Source of the DNA: Chamaecrista fasciculata
Taxonomy: Eukaryota > Streptophyta > Magnoliopsida > Fabales > Fabaceae
Length of the DNA: 64,000 bases
Direction of reading: 5' to 3'
Assembly: GCA_003254925.1 (NCBI GenBank)
Contig: QANZ01046144.1
Span: forward strand, 69,549 to 133,548
The translations under genes and the position numbers were made by a program. The notes beneath the pieces were generated by a model, which made no database searches, was not told the DNA's origin, and worked only from the letters and a program-made list of their open reading frames with translations. Positions 37,460-48,254 of the stretch are shown one piece after another. Positions within the stretch are counted from its first letter, which is position 1, and the number at the start of each line of letters is the position of its first letter.

Positions 37460-37850
37460 GGGTCCGTTTGGTACAATGTAAAAGGGTTTTACAATGTAAA
37501 AGGGCACGGATTCCAAGATTTTCATGTATTTGGTATGGTAATTTGAGCTATGTAAAGTGGATTACAATGTAAAGGGTTTTACATTACATAGGCCATTTTT
37601 CTTTACTTCACATTTCTGATGTAATTCAAGTCTACCTAGGGAATTATGGTACAATTCCTAATTTGCCCCTCTCACTCCCATCCCATCTCCTCCCCAAATG
37701 GTGAACGGCGGCGGCGGCGGCGGTGCACGGCGGCGCCGACCACCGTGGNTTACCTACTTTACATCCCCTCAACTACTTTTCCTTTCCCTCACAATTTTTC
37801 CCTTGTAAAACCCTTTCCTTTACATACCTCACATACTACCAAACGGACCC
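37460..37850 (+). mobile_element. TA-targeting MITE with GC-rich core, copy 2
   Basis: 391 bases with perfect terminal inverted repeats GGGTCCGTTTGGTA / TACCAAACGGACCC, flanked by TA (37458-37459 and 37851-37852). The duplicated locus at about 53095 is an empty site (aaaaacctagtctggcttgaag). Inside, a ggcggcggcggcgg core breaks at the single N at 37749. A reverse-orientation relative ends at 28511. Confidence 0.88.
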
Positions 37851-38154
37851 TATTTGCTTTGAAGATAAACACTTTTCAGGCCAAAAAAATAAATAAATAA
37901 ATAAATAAACACTTTCCAAATATGGAAGGTTCTCTCTTGGAGCATTTAATGCATTTTCCTTTAATGAAATTACCTTTTTATATTCCTTGTAGATTTTTTT
38001 TTTGGCCAATACTTTATGTTAATCCTTAAATTTTGGGATAAGTTTTATTTTGGTCCTCAAACTATCTTTTATATGCCTTTTAGAAGAATTATTTACCATT
38101 CATATATGTTATAATAAATAAGCTGATAAATAAATAAATAAAAATCTATTTCGT

Positions 38155-38720
38155 AGGTACAATTTGATGAACTAGGTTCTGGTCGGGGGTCTGCGATTCA
38201 CCTCCGATGCTTAAGTTAGTAAGGGTTATGAGCTCAATAACGTCAATTGACTGAGTAGAGAGCGTACCTTTTTCCAGTGTGAAGGGTTAACCTTTTATAC
38301 TGAGGACAATCAGTTGTGATCTTGCCGTAAATGCCTGGATACTTGATTGTGATCCTGGCTGATCTGATTGTGATCCTTGGCTCCCACGTAATTTCCTTTT
38401 CTATGAAAGGTGCCTTGATGACTAAGGCGTTATCAAGGGGAAGGATCTCTGATTGATCTGTCTTGATTGACAGCGTATCTTGGGCGATTCTTGATTGGTT
38501 TCTGATTGATTCAAGAAATGTTTCCTTATTTGTTGGTGCGTAGACGCCCATTTCCTCCGTGACTGTGGGCGTCCTTGGCTGTGCAAGATGTAGGGCGTTC
38601 ACGCCCATGTGACCCATCTGGTGGGTTCGTGGCCTGCTAGATTAAGGGCATGTTCTGCCATTTGGGCCTCCTGATTATTGAGCATATTATCACTGATGAC
38701 TGCATATTCTGAATTTATGG
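38155..38720. mobile_element. LTR-like fragment
   Basis: The segment ggtcgggggtctgcgattc then cacctccgatgcttaagtta is a wording common in LTRs of plant retroelements, followed by a moderately GC-rich stretch with three repeats of gattgtgatcctggctgat-like words. A short similar piece (tcaccttcgatgctaaagtt) is at 62068. No coding domain or second LTR is seen; probably a solo LTR or fragment. Confidence 0.4.
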
Positions 38721-40806
38721 TTGATTTCTTTTTTAAGAATAATTCATCTAGCTGTTCAACTTCATATTTTGAACTATAACAACTGAAAAAAAAAATATAA
38801 ATTTAAAGATCAAACTAGAATAAAAAATAATTTTAGGGTGAAAATAAAACTGACTATCTGACCTTTTCTTTTTATGCAAATTAAAGTAACGTACGTTTTT
38901 CTTTTTCGCGTGGTGACAAGATCGAATATGGAATAAGATTCAATACGTTTGTTCCCTCCTTCCGTTGTCCACATGCAAGAAAGCCTGATTCTGAATGAAT
39001 TGAAGCTGCATCCACAAAATCGAAGAATTCTAAAAATGTGGGACCTCTTTGATTCTACTTTCTAAAACAATCTATCTATTTAATTTCTAAAATATTGTTC
39101 TCCTTGATCATTTTTAAATAAAAAAACAAATTAAATTACTACTCTAAAATTTAAAAGAATAAGAACAATCTCAACATGTTTTTTTTTTTTTTTGTGGGGG
39201 CAAGATCTGAACATGTTTTAATATGTGTTTCTTTGATTATGAAAAATGGCTTTCTATGGATAGAAAATTGAGATAATAAAGTGATAGAAAAAATTAGAAG
39301 AAATGGGTCATTAGTATGTGCCAGTTAACTATAGTAAAATTATGTAAATGAAATTGTTAAAAATATATATGAATTATCATATGTCATTATTTATTTTATC
39401 AAAGTTTTTGTTAAAAAAAAAATACTTTTCAACAAAGCATATATTTATAAATATATTTATAAGTTGAGGGAGTAGAATTTTCTCAGGTAAAAAAAAAACA
39501 ATATAGAATTTTCATTTCTCTCAAAACTCTTTCAGCCATAATTTGTTATCAGGTTTATTTTTGCCAGGATAAATTTTTATCAGTCAAAAGTGATATGGAC
39601 GTCAGGCCAAAAGAAAAAGTGATATGGACGTCAGGCAAAATAATAATAATTTAATTTTGTTTAACTAATGTAAATTACAACTTTTACCAAAAGAGTGATA
39701 TGGACCTGCACATGTACGTAGAATGAAGAATATAATGAACACACGTACGATAAATTATGAGGATACCACAGGCTTCATCATAGAATCATAGTCTCATAGC
39801 CCATATATACGTATGTATGTGATATATATATATATATGTATATACCTTCTCTTTCACACAGCAGGTATATACTGAAACTAAACTTATCTTGCTTCATGCA
39901 TGCATGAGCATAAACAAGATATATCTGAGGTTCTACGCCACTGAACTGATCGAACCGAATTAAAGATAATTTTTTTGGCAACACAAGTATAAATTAAAGT
40001 TTCATAGAAATTGACAGTTCAAAGTTGCAACCTGCACTGAGAGACTTTTCTTTAATTTAAGCCATACCGAGTGATCTCATAAATTAACTTAAAACGTGTC
40101 CTTTTTCTACACCTCTGGGTTCTAGCTTCCTGCCTTCCCAAATTGAGTGGTCTCATAAAATTATTCTTAATTACTCTAATATTAAATTAAAGCATAATAT
40201 TAGCATAATATTAATGAACAATAATTTTTTGGTGGGTTCCACGATTATCTCTATCTGGCTGTGTAACTGTAAACTGTAAAGTTTTAGATAACACTCCTAA
40301 ATCCTAATTGCTAGTCAATTGTCATACACAATTATATTGGTGAGCCAATAGTTTCGTGTGAACTCGATGATGCTCAAATTGGATTGAAGAGTAGGGATTT
40401 TTTTAGGGCAAGTAGACTTAGGTAAAGTTACTTATATCTTTGTTATAAGGTTTTTCGATCAATACTTGATACGTGACAAAAATTTTATACATCACCAATT
40501 ATAGTAGAGAGAAAATAGTAAAAACACATTTTTACATGACCAATCATGAAAGAAAGAAAATATATATCAAGTTTGTAACTGAAGGAAACTTATAGCAAAA
40601 ATAGAATGAACTTTACCTAAATTTTTGTTTTTTCTTTTTTAGCAGGTGCAGGAGAAGAAACTTTCAAAGTAACTAATACTATTTTCTTTGGGCCAAAAGT
40701 AACTAATTAAACTTATTAAAGTAAATAAAATATTTAAATTCATTAATATATTATGTATTTATAGCTTAACAATTATAAATGTTATATATATATATATAAT
40801 AATAAT

Positions 40807-41174
40807 GGGTAAATTACAAAAAAGTCTTGTGGATTGCTCTATCTACAAGACGACTGTAATTCAAAAATTTTAAAGTTGGAGCATATGGTTTACACCATTA
40901 ATACATTGGGGGTCTTGCATTCAAAAATTAACCGCAGATGATAGGTGAAAATTTTATTTTGGTCCCTAATATTTGCACTATATCTAGTTTCGGTCCTCAA
41001 TTAAAGAATAAAATACAATTTTTCACCACAAGTCCCAATTTTAAATTTTTTTACGACCAGACCCAAATGTGTTAACGATACAAACCACAAGTCCCAATTT
41101 TAAAATTTTTGAACTACAAGATACCACAATATAGATAGACCAAACCACAAGGGTAATTTTTTTTCAATTTACCC
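40807..41174. mobile_element. Foldback element in the FT-a promoter
   Basis: 368 bases with inverted ends GGGTAAATTACAAAAAA and (reversed) aattttttttcaatttaccc. Flanks aataataat and tataataat agree at 8 of 9 bases, a MULE-type 9-base duplication. It ends 290 bases before the FT-a start codon and so separates the proximal promoter from the distal islands. Confidence 0.7.
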
Positions 41175-41240
41175 TATAATAATTGATATTTGTTAAAAAA
41201 GTTTCCGAACTAATTTATATTTGACTAATTTATACATGAA

Positions 41241-41464
41241 AATTTGTGCCCCCACAAACATCTTTCTTTACAACGAATTTAAGGCACAAACATATGTGGA
41301 GTCAAACAAACAGAATCTCTTGATTAATTGAAATAAAGTTTCATGTACGTACGTATGGAGGTGTATATATACCCCGTAGTGTTCAAGTTTGAGATCAACG
41401 AAATTGGTATTTTGTAGTTATTACGAAGAAGAAAATAATCAATAGGTATATATATATATCGAGA
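41241..41464 (+). promoter_or_regulatory. FT-a proximal promoter and leader
   Basis: Conserved with the promoters of FT-b, FT-c and FT-d: tttgtgcccccacaaacatc with cttta/ctctacaacgaa, then tacgtacgt.tggaggtgtatatata (TATA box about 41363-41371), then caagtttgagatcaacgaaa just before the start. FT-a lacks the ggtggccattggccctgtag wording of the others and has ccccgtagtg instead. Confidence 0.75.
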
Positions 41465-44400
41465 ATGCCGCCAAGAGAAGGAGTAGATCCTCTTGTAGTT
41501 GGACGTGTGATAGGAGATGTATTGGATCCTTTTACGAGGTCAGTATCCATGAGAGTCGTCTACAGCAACAATAGAGAAGTCATAAATAGTCGTGAACTAA
41601 GACCCTCTCAAATAGTCAATCAACCAAGGGTTGAAGTTGGTGGAAATGACTTTCGTACCTTATACACTCTGGTATGATCGAATTCTACTCTTATCGGTTA
41701 CTCTCATCCAATCTATTATCTCTATATATATTGTATATATGTTTTAATTTCTCGAGAATTGTTAAAAAAAGTTACAAATTAATAAGGATGCAAACCCTTA
41801 TTAATTTTCTGTAACGAATATAAATAGAGTAAAATAACCTCCCGGTCCCTGATTTTTATACTCGCTGACAGATAGGTCCCTGAATTTTACCCATTGTATT
41901 AGCCGGTCTCCGAAATTTGTAAACGCCTAACTAATTGATCCCTCTGTCATATTGGGGTTACAAAAATGCTGACGTGGCCATAACGGACGCTGATGTGTCC
42001 TGTTATGCGCTGATGTGTCCCGTTATCGCCACGTCAACACCGTTATATTCCAAAAAAAATAATAAAAAAAAACTGTCACGTCATAAAATAGTGACACATA
42101 AGCATTTCCTCATTGCACTTATAGGTCCTGATTTAATTACACTTTAATCCCAAAAGTTTATGATCTTTATCAAAATAGTCCTTAGAACCTCAAAAGACAA
42201 ATGAGCATCTATGATTTATCAAAAAATCCATATATTCAACTACAATTTTCATTCAAGTACATTCCAATTTAGTCCTTAAAAATATTAAAACCCCAAATCC
42301 TAAACCCTAAACCCTAACCCTAACCCCTAAACCTCCTAAAACTTTAAAAAAAATTTAATCTTCATCTTCCCAAATTATTTTTTTAAAAAAAAAAAATCAT
42401 CATTTTCATCTTCACCTTCAACGTCTCCAACCCTCAACTTCTTCCCTCTTCCAAATCAATTTCATCATCTTCATCCCCTTCGTCTGTCAAGATCGACTCT
42501 GAAACCACGTCGAAAATCAACCACCACCGCTGCAAAACGAACCGCCGATGATCTTTGCTCAAATCGACCAAACGACTCACCTACGCGTTGTGTTTTTCGC
42601 CGTCAAGACCTGTACAACATCAGCCGCGAACCACCACTCTCTGCCCACCATAGATGAACGCCGGCGTCAAGCACCTCTTGCACTCCTTCTCGTCGAACAA
42701 ACACACGCACAAACTTGAATCGTCCTTTGTGTCGAACCCCAAGCAAAATCGTGCCGTTCTTGATCGTGATTCTATGAACTTGAACTCCCAAATAAACAAA
42801 TCTTAGATCTGCCCGAAAAACTCCGCGAATCGCCGCCCTCCGATGATGACCGCCGCTGACGATCTCTGCTCGCGAAAGCCACGTCGATTTCCGTCAAGAA
42901 TCACGAACCTGTAACTTCGTCTTGTTCGTGAATGCGTATGTGCAGTAGCGTCGTGAATGGTGATTCAAAATGAAGCTTCTTTATAATTTTGCTAAAATTG
43001 GTGGTTGATTTGGAGAGTAATAGTGATGATGATGATGCCGAGCCGAGATATTGATTTGATGAAGATGATGAAATTGATTTGGAAGAGGGAAGATGTTGAG
43101 GGGATGAAGATGATGAAATTGATTTGGAAGAGGGAAGAAGTTGAAGGTTGGATTTATGTTAAATTGGGGTATTGAAGATGAAGATTAAAAAGGATTTAAG
43201 TTTTAGGGGGGGTTTAGGGATTTAGGTTTTAGGGTTTAGGGGTTTAGGGTTTAGGGTTTTTAAAATTTTTAAGGACTAAATTGGAATGTTTGAAAGAGTT
43301 TTTGGGACATTTTACAATTTTATTTTGAGGATTTGGGACTAAAATGAATGAAGATGATGAAAAAGAGGGGGAATTGAGAATAATGGAATAAAAATGGGTC
43401 AAGGACCTAATTGTTGAACTCAAACTTTTTTTTTAGGGTTTAAGGTTTGGGGTTTTAGGGTTTGGAGTTTGGGGTTTTAGGGTTTAGGGTTTTAAATATT
43501 TTTAAGGACTAAATTGGAATGTATGAAAGAGTTTTGGGACACTTTACAATTTTATTTTGAGGATTTGGGACTAAAATGAATGAAGATGATGAAGAAGAGG
43601 GGGAATTGAGAATAATAGGATAAAAATGGGTCAGTGACCTATAAGTGCAATGAGGAAATACTGATGTGTCACTATTTTATGACGTGAGAACTTTTTTTTC
43701 TTTTTTGGAATATAATGGTGCTGACGTGGACATAACGGGACACGTCAGCGCATAATGGGACACATCAGCGTCCGTTATGGTCACGTCAGCATTTTTGTAA
43801 TGCCAATATGACGGAGGGACCAATTAGTTAGGCGTTTGCAAATTTTGGGGACCGGCTAGTACAATGGGTAAAATTCAGGGACCTATTTGTCAGCAAATGC
43901 AAAAATCAAGGACCGGGAGGTTATTTTACTCAATATAAATATTTTGGATCCCATACTCGAAAAATTTAGTTATTGAAGTTGAAAAGTCTAAAGTTTTATT
44001 AAATGTACTGTTATACTTAACAATAACAACCTTCCTACCCTGAACCCTTTATATATATATATATATATATGCTAATACCTTTCTAGCTACTTGAATTGGT
44101 CCCCCTGTTTTCCAATTTCTTTATTTGTTTTGTTTTATATATGTGTATATATATATATTCGAGGCATCTGATCACGTATCGATCTGTGGTGTGGTGGTAA
44201 CTATATATATATATATATATATGCAGGTAATGGTGGACCCTGACGCACCTAGCCCAAGTAACCCAACCTTCAGAGAGTATTTGTATTGGTGAGTCATGCG
44301 TGACGCACTCTTAGTTAATTTCTTTGGGATATTAATTAGGATTTTGCTAAGAAAAACCCCTTACCCTTATCCATTTATGTATGGTGTCACTCTCTCTCTC

Positions 44401-45297
44401 TTACTTTTTCATTTTTTATTTTATTTGTTTCTAAATTTTAAATCATTTTTTGATATTTGTGCCAAAACTGAAGTAAAAAAACGGAGTGCCAGAACTATGG
44501 AGGTTTTCTGAACATAACCCTATTAATTAAAGAATTTTGCTATGAAAAATGCTTAGCTTTTGCTATGCTACTTTTCATAGCAAAACCCTTAATTAATCTG
44601 CATTGTGCATGTGATGTCTTCTCTTTCCCCTTTAAAGTGTGATGGAATAGGTCTTTATCACGTTCGTGCATGCATAGAAGATGACTACTTTATATATACT
44701 GGTATATATATAGCTAAAGTGTGATTTATGCACAGTATATATATATATATAATGACGTGGAATATAAAACATAGATACAGAATGTTAAATTTGGTTAACT
44801 TTATTATCATTATTATTATTTGAACTTTAGCCATAGAAAAAACTGAAGGTATATTATTATCCTAACTTTTTTTCTTTTAATGGATGCCTAATGCCTATAG
44901 GTTGGTAACGGACATTCCAGAAACCACAGAAGCAAGATATGGTAATTAGCGTATACCGTTTCTTTTGGGTTCTCGGTTTGATTAACGTTGGCTAAATTAC
45001 CATTATCTCCTTCAAGTAAATATATATATATATATAATATAACTGGTAATTAACCTTGTACGTATATATACAGGACAAGAGATCGTGTGCTATGAGAGTC
45101 CACGACCAACGGTGGGGATTCATCGTATTGTGTTTGTGTTATTTCGTCAATTGGGAAGACAAACTGTGTATGCTCCTGGATGGCGCCAAAACTTCAACAC
45201 TCGAGATTTCTCTGAGCTCTACAATCTTTTACCAGTTGCAACTGTCTACTTCAATTGCCAACGAGAAAGTGGTACTGGTGGAAGGAGAGCAGCATAA
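41465..45297 (+). CDS. FT: FT-a: FLOWERING LOCUS T-like PEBP protein, complete
   Basis: Four exons: 41465-41671, 44227-44288, 44901-44941 and 45074-45297, with the canonical PEBP pattern (62-base exon 2, 41-base exon 3), giving 177 codons plus stop. FT is the phloem-mobile florigen that binds FD through 14-3-3 at the shoot apex. FT-type diagnostic residues are present: Tyr of FREYLYW (FT Tyr85) and Gln of GWRQN (FT Gln140); segment [15 protein letters not shown] is intact, as is PRVEVGG for the 14-3-3 face. Odd points: the N terminus [10 protein letters not shown] is two residues longer than its paralogs, the usual LHW is LYW, and the conserved YNLGLPVA reads YNLLPVA (one Gly missing). Intron 1 carries a 2.1-kb MULE-like insertion and the promoter a foldback element. 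Looks functional. Confidence 0.95.
41827..43931. mobile_element. MULE-like non-autonomous element in FT-a intron 1
   Basis: 2105 bases. Terminal inverted repeats are long (roughly 250-300 bases): left gagtaaaataacctcccggt, right the complement ...ccgggaggttattttactc. The target duplication aatataaata is exact (41817-41826 and 43932-43941), in the Mutator size range. The core has coding-like GC-rich DNA (42480-42960), (cctaaac)n/(gggttta)n telomere-like runs and a roughly 235-base internal duplication (43204-43390 and 43435-43645). No transposase frame. FT-b, FT-c and FT-d lack it. Confidence 0.9.
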
Positions 45298-45647
45298 CAC
45301 TAATAATTTAATACATGGGGCATAACTTTCGTACTCCAAATTTTAGAGACGAAAAATGAAATTTTGCCTCATGTATTAATAATAATATTAATGATTACAT
45401 CAAATAAGACACTTCTTGGTTCGCTTACTAGCTAATAAGAATATGTACGAAGCCTCTTCAATATATGGCTTCATATATTTGGAGCTATGATAAGGCTCTC
45501 AACTACTATGCATGTTTTTCTTTGTCTATCTATATCAGTATATTTAAATGAAATACTTTCGTTTTGTGTCTTATTTGAATAAAGTGAGATCCTCGAATAA
45601 AATAGTGTAAATAAAATAGTGTATAAATGAAATACTTTCCTAGTTTC
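45298..45647 (+). other. FT-a 3' UTR and flank, nearly identical to that of FT-d
   Basis: Matches 61693-62010 with only a few differences (for example ttcgtactcc/ttcttactcc and gaagcctc/gaacctc). At about 45647 the sequence passes from 'aaatgaaatacttt' straight into the FT-b promoter wording 'cctagtttctcttgcg', which marks the tandem-duplication junction. Confidence 0.75.
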
Positions 45648-45890
45648 TCTTGCGTTTTGAAATTTTGTGCCCCCACAAACATCTTTCTCTACAACGAATA
45701 ATAAGGCACAAGCATGAGGAAACTAATAAGTCAACCAACCAGAATCTCTTGATAGAGATTAATAATTGAATTTGCATGTACGTACGTGTGGAGGTGTATA
45801 TATATATGAGGTGGCCATTGGCCCTGTAGTCTTCAAGTTTGAGATCAACGAAATTAGTAGTAAGAAGAAGAAGAAATTAAGAGAGAGAGA
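45648..45890 (+). promoter_or_regulatory. FT-b promoter (short, about 240 bases)
   Basis: Nearly identical to 58830-59051 and 59870-60126. Contains tgcccccacaaacatc, tacgtacgtgtggaggtgta, a TATA run (about 45797-45807) and ggtggccattggccctgtag. Upstream of it lies FT-a's 3' flank, so FT-b has no distal promoter of its own. Confidence 0.75.
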
Positions 45891-46901
45891 ATGCCAAGAG
45901 AAGGAGATCCTCTTGTTGTTGGGCGTGTGATAGGAGATGTATTGGATCCATTTACGAGGTCAGTTTCCATGAGAGTTGTTTACAGCAACAACAGAGAAGT
46001 CATCAATAGTCGTGAACTAAGACCTTCTCAAATTGTCAATCAACCAAGGGTTGAAGTTGGTGGAAATGACCTTCGTACTTTTTACACTTTGGTATGGATT
46101 CTACAATATATATTTACAGAATTACATTTTAATTAGGATAAATTACACTTTGTTATTATGTAATTTGGTTATATTTCACTTTGGTATCATGTGGTTTAAA
46201 AAATGACATTTTGGTATCCTATATATTCTCCATTAACACTTTGGTTCCTTTTGAGGTATTTTGTAATTTTAATCATAATAAATTTTACAAAAATTACATA
46301 TTGACCCCAAAAAAATTTTAAAGTTTTCATTTTAGTCCTTAAATAATATATATCCGAGAACCTATTTGTAATTTTTTGAAAAGTATAATTTACCCTTTTA
46401 ATTATGGGCTGTGCTGGAGCGTTATTTTTTTTCACCGATCTCAAAGTAAAATATACCGAAACTAAACGGCTCGAGCACGCACTCGAATTTTCAATAGAGT
46501 TTCCACTTTAATTATTATACGGTGTGTTTTCTCGAGAATTACTAAAAAAATTACAAAAAATCCAAACCCTTAACTATATATATGACTTAATACATCTGCA
46601 ACAATTGACTGCAAACACTTACTTAGTTGGTTAGTTAACCTTGCTTTTATTTGGTTGATATGTGTAATATCTTGTTTTCTAATTAATGCCTTTCTAGCTA
46701 GTTACTTGGTCCCTATTTTCCTATACCTTTATCTGTTTTGTTTTATATGAATATGTGTATATACATTACATATATATATTCGAGGCATCTGAAACGTATC
46801 GATTTATCTGTGGTGTGGTTGTTACTATAATATATGCAGGTAATGGTGGACCCTGACGCACCTAGCCCGAGTGATCCAACCTTGAGAGAGTATTTGCATT
46901 G
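45891..46901 (+). pseudogene. FT: FT-b: FT-like gene reduced to exons 1 and 2
   Basis: Exon 1 at 45891-46091 (67 codons, [10 protein letters not shown]...) and exon 2 at 46840-46901 (LREYLHW at its end) have intact splice sites and reading frame. About 20 bases after exon 2 the sequence departs from FT-d (cactcaaacctttttt versus cactcaaagctagaga), and no exon 3 or 4 occurs before the single N at 47091 or beyond. By my reading FT-b encodes the same residues as FT-d in this part except Ile instead of Met at NREVIN/NREVMN. The protein would lack segment B and Gln140. It may be a true truncation by a retroelement, or missing sequence at the N. Confidence 0.85.
46136..46395. mobile_element. One-armed foldback element in FT-b intron 1
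   Basis: ggataaattacactttg ... tataatttaccc with the 'ggtaccctgtggttt'-type repeat words. The same insertion is in FT-d intron 1 (60372-60622) but not in FT-a, so b and d share a recent ancestor. Related to the full palindrome at 52120-52685. Confidence 0.7.
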
Positions 46902-47091
46902 GTGAGTCATGACGCACTCAAACCTTTTTTCCCTTTAAAATTGATATATTATTCTAGATAGTATATAGATATACCTAGAAAATGTAAAAGTTGAAGAGGG
47001 TGTATCCTCTAATATTTGGGCCATGCAAAATATAAAATAATAATTATGTAAAACTTATATTTTTTTATCTCTTTCTTTATTTTCCTAAAAN

Positions 47092-47400
47092 GCCACACTC
47101 CACTTTTTCTAGACTCCCACTTCCTCCGTCACTGGATATCGTGGGTTTGAACGTGGAGAACTCTTTTCGTTCTCCGGTATCCCCCATTATATTGCTCTAT
47201 AAATACCCCTAAAAGTCATCAGTCTAAGGTTAGCTACTATCTCAACTCTGAATTCCTTTATACTCACCTAGAATCCTCTCTAACTTGAGCGTCAGAATCT
47301 TCTTCGCAGGGCTCCATGTGAAATCTTTGCAGGCTCATTCCACTTTGCTCCCTGCTCGAGTAGCCCCATTCGTTGAATTAGGTAAGCTTGGTTACTTTTA
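47092..47400 (+). mobile_element. LTR-like fragment after a single-N join
   Basis: A TATA-like tataaataccc, then 'ctctctaacttgagcgtcag', 'ttcttcgcaggg' and 'tttgcagg' match the layout of the leader in the LARD LTR (tctctaacttgaacttcgg, ttcttgcagg). It looks like the 3' part of a related LTR, cut at its left by the N at 47091. It may be what truncated FT-b. Confidence 0.5.
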
Positions 47401-48250
47401 GTTCATCAGTAGAGATCAAAAGATTTTTGACTATTACGAATCTATAGAGACTAATTTTTTTTTTAAAAAAACTAATCTATAGGAACCAAATTAAAATTTG
47501 GAGTAAACTATAATAAGAACCAAATAATTAATTTTCCCTATAATAAATAAAGATATATATATACACATGTTTTTTTAATGTTACAAAATACACATTTTAA
47601 TTTCTAAGAAATCATAATAATATACTTAATTATTACTCTTTTTTATGAACTAAGTAAAGATTATATTACTTTATCTTTTTTTCAATTAAATTATATATTT
47701 TAATATTTCAAACATGGAATTATTTGTTTACTATTATAACTTAATTAACGAGCTGCACTTAATCATTTTCCTATCCATTTTCAATAAAGCATGCCGTTGG
47801 TCCATCTCTGTCACCTTCCATATTTCCAAGAAACAAGGGCTTCCATTTTTTCAAGAAGTAGAGGCAATCCGTCCAAATCCATTTCTCTCTCTTATTCATG
47901 TTTTTTGGCCTTTCATTTTTCTAAGAGGCCATCTGAATTCGTCTGTATATAGCTCCATATCTCTCTCCACTTTTACTTCTATTTTCATCGTCCTCGTCAC
48001 CTCTTTTCCGATCCGTTCATTTTCTTTTTCTTTTTTTTGATAACAGATGCAATTCATTAAACACAGACATAAACGACAATATGTTTACTACGATAACACG
48101 TCTTCAAAATAAAATATTCATATATTTAAAAAAAAAACTATTGAAGGCTTGCTTAGCTCAATTTCTTTCAACTGTTTTTTTTCTTGTGAAAAGAGAATAT
48201 TAGATTAAAGCAAAAAAATAAAATCGCTAGGTGATTCTTATCCTCGTAGG
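47401..48250. other. AT-rich intergenic DNA
   Basis: No gene. A T-run followed by gataacagatgcaattcatt (about 48029-48060) resembles the 3' end of a minus-strand LINE. An open frame at 47714-48040 is AT-rich and has no recognisable domain. Confidence 0.45.
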
Positions 48251-48254
48251 CATA

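Larger units (their letters stand above)
34041..41240. promoter_or_regulatory. Upstream region of FT-a with islands duplicated upstream of FT-c/d
   Basis: No gene other than transposon remnants. Non-coding islands recur in the same order at 49.8-57.9 kb: 34361-34400 with 49799-49845; 34489-34580 with 50128-50215; 35100-35425 with 51190-51490; 36916-37090 with 51518-51680; 37330-37460 plus 37853-37960 with 52930-53150; 38880-39060 with 53170-53470; 39690-40330 with 57110-57900. Between islands the copies differ and carry different insertions. Conserved words include gttacgtgtaac (35241), tatcggataa (about 35392), the TCP-type site ggtcccac (36949-36956) and ttttcgcgtggtga (about 38904). This is the expected behaviour of a distal FT enhancer region; function is inferred only. 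Confidence 0.6.

Noticed and set aside
38243..38617. 124-codon minus-strand ORF
   Set aside because: It lies in an LTR-like fragment and has no recognisable domain.
42295..42330. Telomere-type (CCCTAAA)n repeat, also reversed at 43200-43500
   Set aside because: Only a few degenerate units on both sides of the MULE-like element's core; it is part of that transposon, not a chromosome end.
46902..47091. Search for FT-b exons 3 and 4
   Set aside because: No DIP.TTG-like 41-base exon or segment B coding was found between 46902 and the FT-c promoter.
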